A program made the position numbers and the translations under genes. From Acanthosoma haemorrhoidale (taxonomy: Eukaryota > Arthropoda > Insecta > Hemiptera > Acanthosomatidae), in contig OV884011.1 in NCBI GenBank assembly GCA_930367205.1, forward strand, positions 42,483,754-42,547,753: 64,000 nt of DNA, in the 5' to 3' direction. The notes under the pieces are model-generated. The model had not been told where the DNA came from and did not search any database. It worked only from the letters and a program-made list of their open reading frames with translations. Below, in pieces: positions 13,254 through 23,700 of the stretch (the first letter of the stretch is position 1; each line of letters opens with the position of its first letter).

Positions 13254-14760
13254 TACATTTAAGTAAAGAATGGAAAAATTATCATTTTCTGTACTTTATA
13301 CGAAAATTTATCATAAGCCCCACGGAGTCAAGGAAAATAACAATAGTTGGTTAAATTGTTAATTATGTTGTTGGCCCAAGTGAACATTCATAATTCTTTA
13401 TGTGAGCTCCTAATCTTCTTTTGAAGGTCATCCGCATCTACCCCTTTTAAAAGTGAACAACAGCTTTTTTCTTTAAAATGTTCTTAGCTCTCAAAGTTAA
13501 TCTTAGAATTATGGGGTGAGCTTTCTCGAATAAAGCTATGCGCTTATTCTGTCAAGAGGTTATGATATGTAGAACTTCGATTCAAATCGAAATCGGAACT
13601 GTAAATTTATTAATTATTCTGGGAGTAATACTAGGAAACGAGGCAACTTAGACAGCAAGGAGGTGTGAAGCAATCTGATGGTCTAAAAATTTAACAACCA
13701 TCAATAAATTGTATTTAAAAATATTGGAAAAAATAAACAGTTATTTATTGAAACCTTGAGAAAATTCTATTTGTCAAGTTGTAAACATAGAACTTAACCG
13801 GTTATATAAGTAACACATCTGTATTATTAAAAAAAAATATTGTTCATTTTAAAATTATATAAACAAAATACAGCTTACCTAAAAAAAAACAGTTAAATAA
13901 AAACGATAACAGTTAGAGGAATATCACTCAAGGGGAAGTTAAATTAAATATGATTAGAAATAGATCATCTCTATATAATTCATAAAAAAGATCGTCAAAT
14001 ATAAAATGAAATTTGATGTTACCTACACTTATTAGATAAAGGTTATTGTTGTTCAGTTCTGTTAACTGTTACGGTGTAAATGGCGCGGAAGCCGTTGTAA
14101 TTAATTGAGTGAAAGTGTTTTTTCCCCTGCGGTAATCTTTAATCTAAACTTAACCACCAAGTCAGAGCATTGAGGAAGTCTTTTTAAGTAAGTATTTTTC
14201 TTTATTGAATCATAAGTATTTTTCTTATGTTTGTACCTTACTTGAAAGAAAACTCTTAAATACACATATCCTATGGTCAATATCTCCCTATTCTAGCTTC
14301 TCGTAAGTCATTGTTGAATATTATGAAGTCAAGCGTGATTATTTATTTGAAAATTTTCGAATCGTCATTATTGATTAGTCATTTAAGTACGAGTTTTTGG
14401 AACATTATACACAACGACGGCTACAAATATTTGAAATTAAAGATAGTTTCTTAAATGAATGTGAAAACACTTCTAGGTATTTTTGGTACGATTGGTGTTT
14501 CATGGACGCTGAAAGTAGCTTTTGTAAGTAGGTAAGATATTTACCAAAATATTTACTGAAATTAATACTCGAACGACTTATCTAATGCGTTTTATATCAT
14601 GGGGAAAGGACAGAAGATTGAAACTATAATTACTTGTGATCTGTGACTTACTAAGCTTAAAAATGAGAGAGAAAAAGGCTAGTAATTATACAAGGGGCCT
14701 ACTTTTATAATTGTTATTATTACAAATTAATCTTAATTAATTTTCAAATAACTTCTGTGT
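13254..14760. other. AT-rich non-coding stretch
   Basis: No established gene. A possible mini-exon at 14455-14523 starts with ATG, encodes 23 residues with a hydrophobic core (LLGIFGTIGV) and ends at a perfect gtaagt donor. It could be a signal-peptide first exon, but nothing confirms it. Confidence 0.3.
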
Positions 14761-15060
14761 CATGACTCAACCGACACAGTAAAATATCTTGAAATCACAC
14801 TCTTATTACGATTGACTTCTAACAAGACAAAGTTATAACACTTAATCACCATCTCAAAATACTTAACCGTTTACTTAACAGACAGTCAAAACTTCAAATA
14901 ACAGAAAAATTTAAGACCTATACACTTACTGAAACCCGTGTGAGCGTTTAGAACTGGAAGACTAATTACTGCAGGATGATAAAAGTTCCATGGGTACATT
15001 GCATTACTGGCATGAAAAAATTACACAGAAATTTTCATGACTATCAGGCCACACTTTACC
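14761..15060 (+). pseudogene. Decayed LINE reverse transcriptase, thumb region
   Basis: Reading across frameshifts gives DTVKYLEITLLLRLTSNKTK, then HHLKILNRLLNRQSKLQITE and a degraded continuation. These match the order and spacing of the post-palm region seen intact in the LINE at 12247 (VRYLGFHLDKRLTW, then FGQLYRLLQRTSHLSIENK). Stops and shifts are frequent, so this is an old copy. Its 5' and 3' limits are approximate and its family appears distinct from copy A. Confidence 0.65.
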
Positions 15061-15208
15061 AAGCACTCCACGATGTTTAAAAAAAAAAACATTTTAACTA
15101 CAAATTCACAATTAAAATAAAATAAATATCTTCATTAATTCTATAGATAAGATATGGGGGCACATGTTTCCCCTAGTAGTACTATTGTCTACAAACCAAG
15201 TTCACGGA

Positions 15209-15607
15209 TCAAGGATCCTGGTATGCCAGCCAATTAAGGATCCAACGGCTTGGTATACAGTCTACTTCAAAGCCGTAGTCTGTCATTACTCCTCTGATAA
15301 TAGTGGCACTGCTCGCTTTGTTAGCACTATTCTTGTCTAGTCCTGGTGTGGTAGCACTTGACAAACAACTCGGGAAATGACAGATTGAGGATCTGTATCC
15401 TACACCCAATATCGTTTGTCCTTTTATCGAAAAACACGCCACAGTTCTAAATATAACCGTGGGGTAGGGACAAAATAATATATTATATATATGTTTATTC
15501 TTTGGAAACAAAAAATGAACAAATAGGGGAGAGCGGTTTTTTCTTGCCACCCAGCAGGGCCATAGGCCTCTATGAAGTCCAAGAGAACAACTAGGGTCGT
15601 TCGGCAA
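15209..15607 (-). CDS. Unidentified 132-codon open frame
   Basis: This is one of the two longest unexplained ATG frames outside the repetitive secreted-protein gene. The last third is Ser/Thr/Ala-rich and of higher GC (SSATTPGLDKNS, then DYGFEVDCIPSRWILNW); the middle is AT-driven and Phe-rich. A pyrimidine-rich tract and a weak aag acceptor lie inside it, so only the 3' portion, roughly 15209-15400, may be exonic or derived from a mobile element. No domain, signal peptide or membrane segment is clear. It may equally be a chance frame. Confidence 0.2.
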   Translation of the reverse strand: MPNDPSCSLGLHRGLWPCWVARKNRSPLFVHFLFPKNKHIYNILFCPYPTVIFRTVACFSIKGQTILGVGYRSSICHFPSCLSSATTPGLDKNSANKASSATIIRGVMTDYGFEVDCIPSRWILNWLAYQDP

Positions 15608-16275
15608 TTGCTTCTGTCATATTAGACTGATACTGAAAAAGTCTCGTACCCATTTTTTTGGAAGTTCAATCATATGAAAATGTGTTCGAGAATTATTTTG
15701 GTCCGGTTTGCTATCTATTAGATCTTAGGCACTCATTTGTAAAAAGAATTTTGTTCAAAAATAAATTTTATCCATCTGTAAAATAAATACTGAAAACTGC
15801 CATTATGAAAATCTTTATTCAGCCATGGTTTAATTCACTTAAGTTAAGGGTTAAAAAAAAAATTGATTGTTAAAAACGTTACAGTCATAGGTTAATTGTC
15901 AACAAAACTGTGTGTTATATAATATGTATGTTAGTCTCTCGGTTTTCAAGCCTGAGTATGACTGTTGAAACGATTTTGAAATGTTCGAAGAATGACATAT
16001 ATTTACTGTTATAATCTCAAAGGGTTATGCATCCGTATCAATGCCATCACCGCAAAGGCGAATACCTCGCTCATTAGAATCAATACTGGCGTGTCAATCT
16101 CTCGATCAAAATCGAGCCATAGGCAATGAAAGAATATATTCAATCCAGGTTCTTACCATTTTCAGATTATTTGAGTAAATAAAATCACTAATTAAAGCCC
16201 GGTGTTCTCTAACAATATAAATTACTTAGAATGTACGTTGTATTGGTTAGAATAAACAAATTGCTTTGTATGTAG

Positions 16276-16510
16276 CTCCTGATCCACGTTGGTGTCCCAG
16301 GAAAAGAAACAGCCGGCTTTGTGGTTGAATGCAAGACAGAATTCCTAGTTAGTAATGGCCACAAGTGTTCTAGAAGTTATCGTTACCTGATTAAACATCG
16401 TTCGTAACAGACTGACTATGAGCTATCTCATGGGCCAGAACCTCTATCAAATGCACCTTTTAGAAATGCCAGCAGGAGTGGATCGCTGCATCATAGGCCG
16501 CTCTAAGTAG
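16276..16510 (+). pseudogene. RNase H domain relic of a LINE
   Basis: The frame LIHVGVPGKETAGFVVEC resembles the conserved C-terminal RNase H signature of LINE ORF2 proteins (HxGIPGNExAD). His, the GxPG turn and the conserved Glu are kept, while the final Asp is Gly. Downstream codons remain partly open (NRLTMSYLMGQNLYQMH) before two adjacent stops near 16508. No intact reverse transcriptase is attached. The segment is GC-richer than its surroundings. Confidence 0.6.
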
Positions 16511-17416
16511 TAGGTCGCCAAAAACAAACCCCTCAAAGAAAGTATTATTTGAGGTATTATTATTAGTACTGAAAGTATTATTATTTGAAATTTGTAATTT
16601 CAGTTGAAACAATTAATATTTTTAAAAATATTGTACCATTATACAAATCTAGACTCTGTAGCCTTACATACTTCCCTAAATGTAATAAATGAAAAGTGAT
16701 AAAAGCGTAAAGAGATGCCGTTTTCCATGACCTATTTATTTCTCATTCTAGCCATTAATATATTAGGTTAACCATATTTGTATTCAAAAAAATAAGAAAT
16801 TTTTCCAATTTTTGGAGTATGACATTTTTGTGGTTGATCCTAGTGATAATTATTGCTTTTAAAGGAGACAAACGTTTCTACAAGATTTGTCTGAAACACG
16901 TTTTAAAAAGCATATATTAAGTGAGATACCTCTCCATTACTGTTAAATTTTTCAAATGGAAATTTGCTGTCCCCATAGTCCATCGGAGCCTGTTAAACCA
17001 GGTCCATGTCTTAAATGTCCCCAGCATTTCATAGCCTAAATTATTTATGACAATACTCTGCTCTAAAAATTAAGAGAGTACTGTCAAATGGTACCGTTTG
17101 CAAATTTATTTGACGTCGTTACGTGTTGTCAGAGCTAAAACAACAGGTTGCAAATAGTTTAGCACACATTTTAAAAGCTGAATTTGGGTTTATACGTGTT
17201 TAAAAAAAAATTTTGATGAATCAATTATTGCTTTGACCAGCTAGAAAAATTATATTCTCATAAGACAATAGTCCAAATTTTTCCAGTTATTTTAACTTTA
17301 CAGTGACTGGACTATCTGTCAGCCCATCACTTGGCTAAAATTGTAAACTTCAGATATATACATTCCCCTTACATGTAGATGTTTACTAAGGCGTAATATA
17401 TGTTTGTAGTACTCAC
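16511..17416. other. AT-rich non-coding stretch
   Basis: Nothing recognisable was seen. It would be intron if the minus-strand exon at 17417-17562 is real. Confidence 0.45.
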
Positions 17417-17562
17417 TGTGAGAATGGTCCGTCGGCTGGCCGACTAGCTACTGAAGGCAGGTTGGCTCCATGCTCTGCTTCTCGGATGGGTAATTGCTCC
17501 CGTTCCAGCCTGTGACTCTGGAGTGTCCTATAGGTGGGGAGTATCTCTATCCTGTCCGTTTC
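17417..17562 (-). CDS. Candidate internal coding exon, 146 bp
   Basis: A GC-rich block in AT-rich DNA. On the minus strand it starts directly after a strong acceptor (ctcttgcacatggcag, AG at 17564-17563) and ends at a perfect donor (tctcaca|gtgagt, GT at 17416-17415). One frame is open throughout: 48 codons plus two bases, beginning ETDRIEILPTYRTLQSHR and rich in Arg, Glu and Pro, then LPSVASRPADGPFS. This is a hydrophilic, probably cytoplasmic or disordered stretch; no domain was recognised. Its two leftover bases would be completed by the first base of the candidate exon at 12009. The splice sites and the open frame are seen; membership in a gene with 11892-12009 and 1374-1553 is inferred. 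Confidence 0.5.
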
Positions 17563-19681
17563 CTGCCATGTGCAAGAGATTGAGGACTCAACGATAAGGG
17601 TAACGTAGGAGATATCTTGGCTTTTAGCTCAAGTCACTAGAATTCAGCTTTGAGAAAATTAAATACAAGTGTGATGCATCACACAATGGTGGGTTTCATT
17701 GTAGCAACAAAAATTTTAAAGAAAGTTTTTCCGAATTTTTTTGTAATTACACATCATTTATTAAGATCGTAAAATCGCTATTTTGGTTACTTTACTTAAT
17801 ATGAAAATATATATTTACTTTCATACCAGTCTATATGGAAAGGTTTTTTTAAAAAAGCGTCTTATAGTTGAAAACACTTATTTTAAATCTCATGACTATA
17901 TTGTTCTAGTCTTCCAAATACCTTATTGGACCTCCATATTGATATATAAAATTTTATGTCTCTAGGAACCCAAAGTAACCAGAACAGACCAATATAGGGG
18001 AACATAAAGGTTTTTGGTAAAAAAAAAATCCATTTAAACTAAAAAGGACTTAGGTATATTTGTAGGCTCAAAATGATTGGTTGGTACCTCCTCTGGCAAT
18101 GGTGAGAAAGCTTACGATCTGTTAGTTTTTTAGAGGTAATTTTAATTAATGCAAAAACTTAAGGTGTGCATTGTCGGGCGTATCTTAAGATTTTAGTGAG
18201 ATGATTGACGATCATTTATAAGAACATAAAATCATTCCAGTTAACTTCGTAGCCCCTTTAAAGACATTCAAGTCATTCTATGTACCTTGTGATACTGATA
18301 CCGTAAGAGATACCTATTCATCACGGAAAATATAAGGTCCATCATCAATTCAATGTTCTTTACCTCTTTAGGAAGCTATTACTCAAGCTAACTTTCCAAC
18401 GCGATCTATTCGAACAAACTCCTCTTTCGGGGAGAGCTTTCAGAAATGATTTAATATTGTGTACCTTTAATACAATTCTAGTAGCTCAATGTAGAAAACT
18501 TTTTAGTTTGAAATTTTGTAATAACACCATTGTCTGAAAGTCAAACAACTTTTTTCCAAAACAACTTTTATTGGAAGTAATGATTAAAAACAATTTCTTT
18601 TTTTTAAATATCTAAAATTAATTAGTAAATCTTGTCGCCAGTAAAAATAGTACTATCTTATAATTTTAGGAAATTCTATAATTTATATTTGATATATAAT
18701 ATTTGCATTAGTTAGTTCAGAGCTTTGTATTGTACGACGATTTACATAAACAGGACTGGATATCTGCCAAGTGTAGCGATTTTCCTTGTTTTTTTTTTTG
18801 TTGGATTGAAGACAATGCTCTTACACAAAGGTCTAATGGCCCGTTGAATTGTATTGCCGAACAAAGAGTAGCATTAGTAGTTTCTTAATAAACTAGTCTG
18901 GGCGTATCTAAACACACAGGCTTCTATAACTCAGTTTGTAACAAGTAAGGGTTCTGTTTGATCAACTAGCCCTTATGTGTTATGGTTGTAAGGGTGGAAT
19001 AGTGGGTTAACTGCGGGAAGTTAGCATTTATTGATCAATGGTAATCAAGGATTTCGCTTTTAGGGGCTTATGTTTCTAACTAATAAGGCCGGAACTTTCA
19101 CTTTAGTACTATTGAAACTTTAAGTCCTAATTACAGAAAAATGACTATTTAGTGTCTTATATTTAATATTAATGATACTGGACTGTCTTGGTTGGTGAGG
19201 AAACCCATTGAAGAAATTGAAGTCTATTATTATTTGAGTAACTTAATGTGGGTATGTTTATTTTATAGTAATCTTGATTGATGTCTGCATGGCCCAGGTA
19301 GTACTCCAGCACGATATTTTGGGGTAGTCTTAAAATTTCGTAAAACTATAGGTAAAAATAAAAGCTGCCTACCAAGCATTTACAGGGATCTAAATCTAAT
19401 GATTTACCAGGATATCAGAACATAATATTATAACAATATTTTTGTGATGCGGAAATCGTGGGTTAGTTAAAATTTAAATTTATCCTTGTCTACTATTGGG
19501 GTAGATTTAATTTTTTTTTTATAGTTGATTGAATTTAAATTATAATACAATATAATTTAGTGTTTCTTGGTCCGTACATGTTATCATTGTTTGCTTAATA
19601 GTTTATCAGAATATTAATGGAATACTTTAGCCGGAGTCCCTTGGATGTAGAGCCTGTCTACATGTTGTATTTTTGTTTTAG
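17563..19681. other. AT-rich non-coding stretch
   Basis: No gene or clear repeat was recognised. The frame at 17783-17965 is AT-driven. A T-rich run near 18790 might mark an old reversed retroposon, but no flanking duplication was found. Confidence 0.45.
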
Positions 19682-19766
19682 TACTCAGGACATACCTAAT
19701 TGAATGGTCACACCGCAGCATCTATGGAGGGTTACATGGCTTGCGCAATGACCCCGACAACCTACA
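19682..19766 (+). CDS. Candidate small coding exon, 85 bp
   Basis: A short GC-richer block follows a good plus-strand acceptor (gtatttttgttttag at 19667-19681) and ends at ctaca|gtaagc. Between them, after two bases, 27 codons are open: LRTYLIEWSHRSIYGGLHGL, then RNDPDNL. This reads like genuine protein sequence rich in aromatic, His and Gly residues. I do not recognise the family. The same block also shows minus-strand splice-like borders (tgcttactgtag, and ttag|gtatgt) with a Cys-rich open frame, so the strand is not certain. The plus reading is preferred for its better composition. Confidence 0.4.
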
Positions 19767-20666
19767 GTAAGCAGAACTTTCTTAGTTGCTGCATAAATTA
19801 ATATAAGTTTAAATGTCTTTATAAGATCATAAATTTGTTATATTGTATAGATTTATAGTTTGGCAGCTATAGTTGACATGTCCTAAAATAAACCACCAAC
19901 TTCTAAGACCCGCAGATGAAGACTTTTGTAATTGTGATTATAAAGTTGGTACTTTACGTTTTGCCCCTTAGTTAAATGTTGCAAAGAGAAAATAATGCCA
20001 TATAATAATGCCTGCCGTAAAAAAGATCGGACCTATGATTGATATGGATAAACGGCGCATGGGTACTTCAATATATCAGTTTTAGGAGCTAATTTGGACA
20101 TAATATACACGATCTCATTAGTTATTATAAAATGAGTGCCCATCGTGCATATGCTGGAATAGCAAGACAGCTTTTCAGAGAGAGTTTCGAGAATAAAGAA
20201 AGATATACTGAAGACAGAAATCTACTATCCAGACCATCATAAAATCTACTATCTTCTTTAGATTTACTGGTTGAAATGGAAAGACTAGCTATTCCGTAAA
20301 TGTTGTATGTTTGTGTTATTAATTTTTTTATTCGCTTTCGCCATCTCACATTATACTTAACCATGAACAATAAAGTAAATAAAAGACGTAAGGTTCGTAG
20401 GTGCTAAATTTTTAATATTAACTTTTCTATAGGCTAATTTAAATTTGTTTACTTAAACTTTTCGTTTTGTTGTAAATTTTACATAGGAGTAGATGTACTA
20501 ACGTAAACTAAAAATTGGTTATTTTTAAGTGGTAATAAATATCCTTTATGGAACATCTGTTGACGATTGTTGTTATCACTGTTTAGAATATCTCTGTTTT
20601 ATATGTTTCAACATTTATTAGGTGTTTGAAGGTTGTAATACATATAATTTAAGAAAAAATAATAAT
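19767..20666. other. Intergenic stretch downstream of the secreted repeat protein gene
   Basis: AT-rich DNA between the candidate exon at 19682 and the 3' end of the minus-strand gene. The 81-codon minus frame at 20125-20370 shows no motif. Nothing else was seen. Confidence 0.5.
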
Positions 20667-20672
20667 TTTATT
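20667..20672 (-). terminator. Polyadenylation signal of the secreted repeat protein gene
   Basis: AATAAA on the minus strand (tttatt on plus), 79 bases beyond the TAG stop at 20753-20751. Spacing and strand fit a short 3' UTR. Confidence 0.7.
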
Positions 20673-20750
20673 ATAAAAATATACAAAATACTAAGCTAGG
20701 AAAAGGTACTTATTATTTACAGCATTATGTTTCACAGAATATAATGTTTG

Positions 20751-23700
20751 CTACGAATAAACTATCTCAATATTCCTTTGACGTTGATACCTTGCATTAC
20801 CTCTAAAGCCATTGCTGTGTCTGAACTGCCTTACAGACCTTCTGCTCGAGAAAGGAGTGCCCGGGTTCTGGTAGCTGTACCCTTCGTTTGCAGTGTAGCT
20901 TGGAGCTGCTGGTGGTTGTGGAGGAAGGTATTCTGGTTTTTGGTTGTAGTTCCCTTGATTATGTGTGTTGCTTGGGGCTGCCACTGGTTGTGGAGGAATG
21001 TACTCTGGTTTTTGGTTGTAGTAGCCTTGATTTTGTGTGTTGCTAGGGGGTGCTGCTGGTTGTGGAGGAAGGTATTCTGGTTTTTGGTTGTAGTAGCCTT
21101 GGTTTTGTGTACTGCTTGAAGGTACAGGTGGTTGTGGAGGAATATAGTCAGGATTTTGGTAGTTATATCCTTGGTTTACAGTGTTGGATGGAGCAGGTGC
21201 TGGTTGCGAAGGGAAATATTCTGGTTTTTGGTTGTAGTATCCTTGGTTTTGCGTGTTGGTTGGAGTTGGCATTGGTTGTGGGGGAAGGTATTCCGGTTTT
21301 TGGTTTTGATAGCCTTGGTTTACTGCAGTCGATTGAGCTGCCGATGGTTGCTTTGGAAAATATGCAGGATTTTGGTAATGATAGCTGAACTGTGCAGGTT
21401 GCTGTGCATTTGGCTTGGGATTCTGAAAACCATTTGAGGGTCTGGTGTACGTACTTGAGGCCGAAGTAGGTTGAAGGTAAGTTAAATCAATAGAAGGTTT
21501 GGGATAGTTGTAACCCGTCTGTTGCGAAGCTTGCGGCACGACTGTTGGTTCTGCGCTGGACGGGTTTGTTTGAGGTTCGTTTGTCGCTGCTATTTCCGGA
21601 AGTGTACTACCAGCAGCGGTCGGGTTGGTGAAATTCGTTGATGGTTGAGGGTAATTGTAACCTGGCTCTTTGGACGGTGCAACTATGTTGGTTTGGATGT
21701 TTGTTGGATTAGGATATTCGTATCCCGCTGTTGACTTAGTGGTTGCGTCGTTAGTGGTTATAGGTCTTAAAGTTGTCATTGGAGGATTATTCGCGTCTGG
21801 CTTCTTGGTGGGTAGAGTGAAACTGTTTTGTGGCTTATCGTAGTTATAACCAGTTTGACTGGGGGCTATTACTGTTTGTTGTATATTGCTAGGGTTTGGA
21901 TACTGATAACCAACGGTAGTTATCAGTGTGGTAGTGTAACCGCCAGCTTGAGTAGTTGGAGGTGATAATGTAGTTACAGAGTCCGGGAATGGATTTGAAG
22001 GTTTAGAATAATAATAACCATTTTCGGATGAGTCTGAGCCGACAGTTGTTAGTTGCAGTGTGGTGATGGAAAGGGGTTTTAAAGTAGTAGTAGGATTCGT
22101 TTGCCCAGAGCTGGGGTTTGTAGTGTTCGGTAATCCATTTGCAGGTTTCTGATAGTCATATCCTTCTTGATTTTGTAAAACCACATTTTGATTAATGTTA
22201 GACGGCGCGGGATACTGGTATCCCTCGGTTGGTTTTGGTGTAGTAACTGCAGACAATTCTGATTGCGTCGTGAAATATATTTCAGGCTTCTTTGACGTTG
22301 GCAATGTTAAACTGTTTGATGGTTTTTCATATACGTATCCATTTTGGTTCGCCACTGCAACAGTTTGTTGTATGTTTGTTGGGTTTGAATCTAAATTAGG
22401 AGGCTGTGTTGTTGGAACAACAGTAGTGTCTGTAACCGCTAGCGATGTTTGTGGCTTCTGGTTATTTGGGTATGTGAATTCAACTGATGGTTTGGCGTAC
22501 GTATAACCAGATTGATCGGGGGTTGCCACGTTCTCTTGGATATTTGTTGGATTAGGGTATTCGTATCCGGTGGTCTGCTTTTGATTTGTAGTTACACTTG
22601 GAGGTTGACTAGTTGGTACGGTTATAGCAATGGTTTCAGGTCTTGCAGTTGTGGGGGGTTCTTTCGTTGGGTACGTAAAATCGACTGAAGGTTTCGAATA
22701 TGTGTAACCTGTTTGACCAGGTGAAACGACATTCTCTTGTATATTTGTTGGTTTTGCATATTCATTTCCCAAAGTTGGTTGTACGGTAGTTGTAATACTG
22801 ATTGATGGACTTGTTGTGAAAGTTGTCTGTTTTTGTGTTGTTGGCAAAGATAGCTGTACTGACGGTTTTTCATAATTATATCCTGATTGAGAATTCACAG
22901 AACTGTTCGATGGTTTTGGATAAGTATAGCCTCCAGAACTGGAGGTTAGCTGAACAGTTGTTTGAATATTAGATGGTTGACTGTTCAAAGTAGTGGCGGA
23001 ATTAGTTGTCAAAGTTAAACTAGTCGTTGGTGGATTGGTGATTGAAGGTATATCTAAAGGGTTAGATGGTTTTTCATAAACGTAACCTCCAGCCACAGCA
23101 TTTGACTGAATGTTAGAAGGGCTTGGTGATATTGGCGTTCCTGGGGGCCGTTCGTATGTATACCCTTGCTGCTGAGTGGAATCCTGGTTATCGGTAGTTC
23201 CTGGTCGCTGAGTGGTTATGCTGGGTAAAGTCACTGTTGCGTCTGTTCCTTGGACAGTTGGTTGTGAGCCTGAAGTTGGTTTAGGATAGTTGTAACCAGA
23301 GTCTTCTCCACCTGCCGTTGCCTGTTGAACTTTTGATGGGGCTAGATATTGGTTAGATAATGGTTTTTTGGTAGTATCCTGGCTCGATGATCCCGATGTG
23401 GAAACCGGATTTGAAGGTTTCGGGTAGTAATACCCATTGTTATTTGCGCTTGGGTTGGGTGGCAGATAATCTGAGGAAACACTGCCAGCATCACGTGGAA
23501 GAACCCTCGCCTCCCTTCTGTTGGAACTAGCGCCTATTACGACGTTGGCAGGAATCTTGGCACCCGGTCTTAACTGACCGTCGAACCTTTTTCTCTGTTT
23601 CCTTGGTTTGCACAAGAAACTATGAAAGGGATCATTACACAGCCGCTCTAAGGAGTGGGTTTCATCTTTACCCTTTCGATTCTGAGCTCTCAAACCTACT

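Noticed and set aside
20748..22506. Several plus-strand open frames of 100-120 codons opposite the repeat protein gene
   Set aside because: They are antisense shadows of the tandem repeats, with monotonous Trp/Val/Leu composition and no independent start context.
22622..22873. Gln-rich minus-strand frame of 83 codons
   Set aside because: It is an out-of-frame reading of the same GYxY repeat exon.
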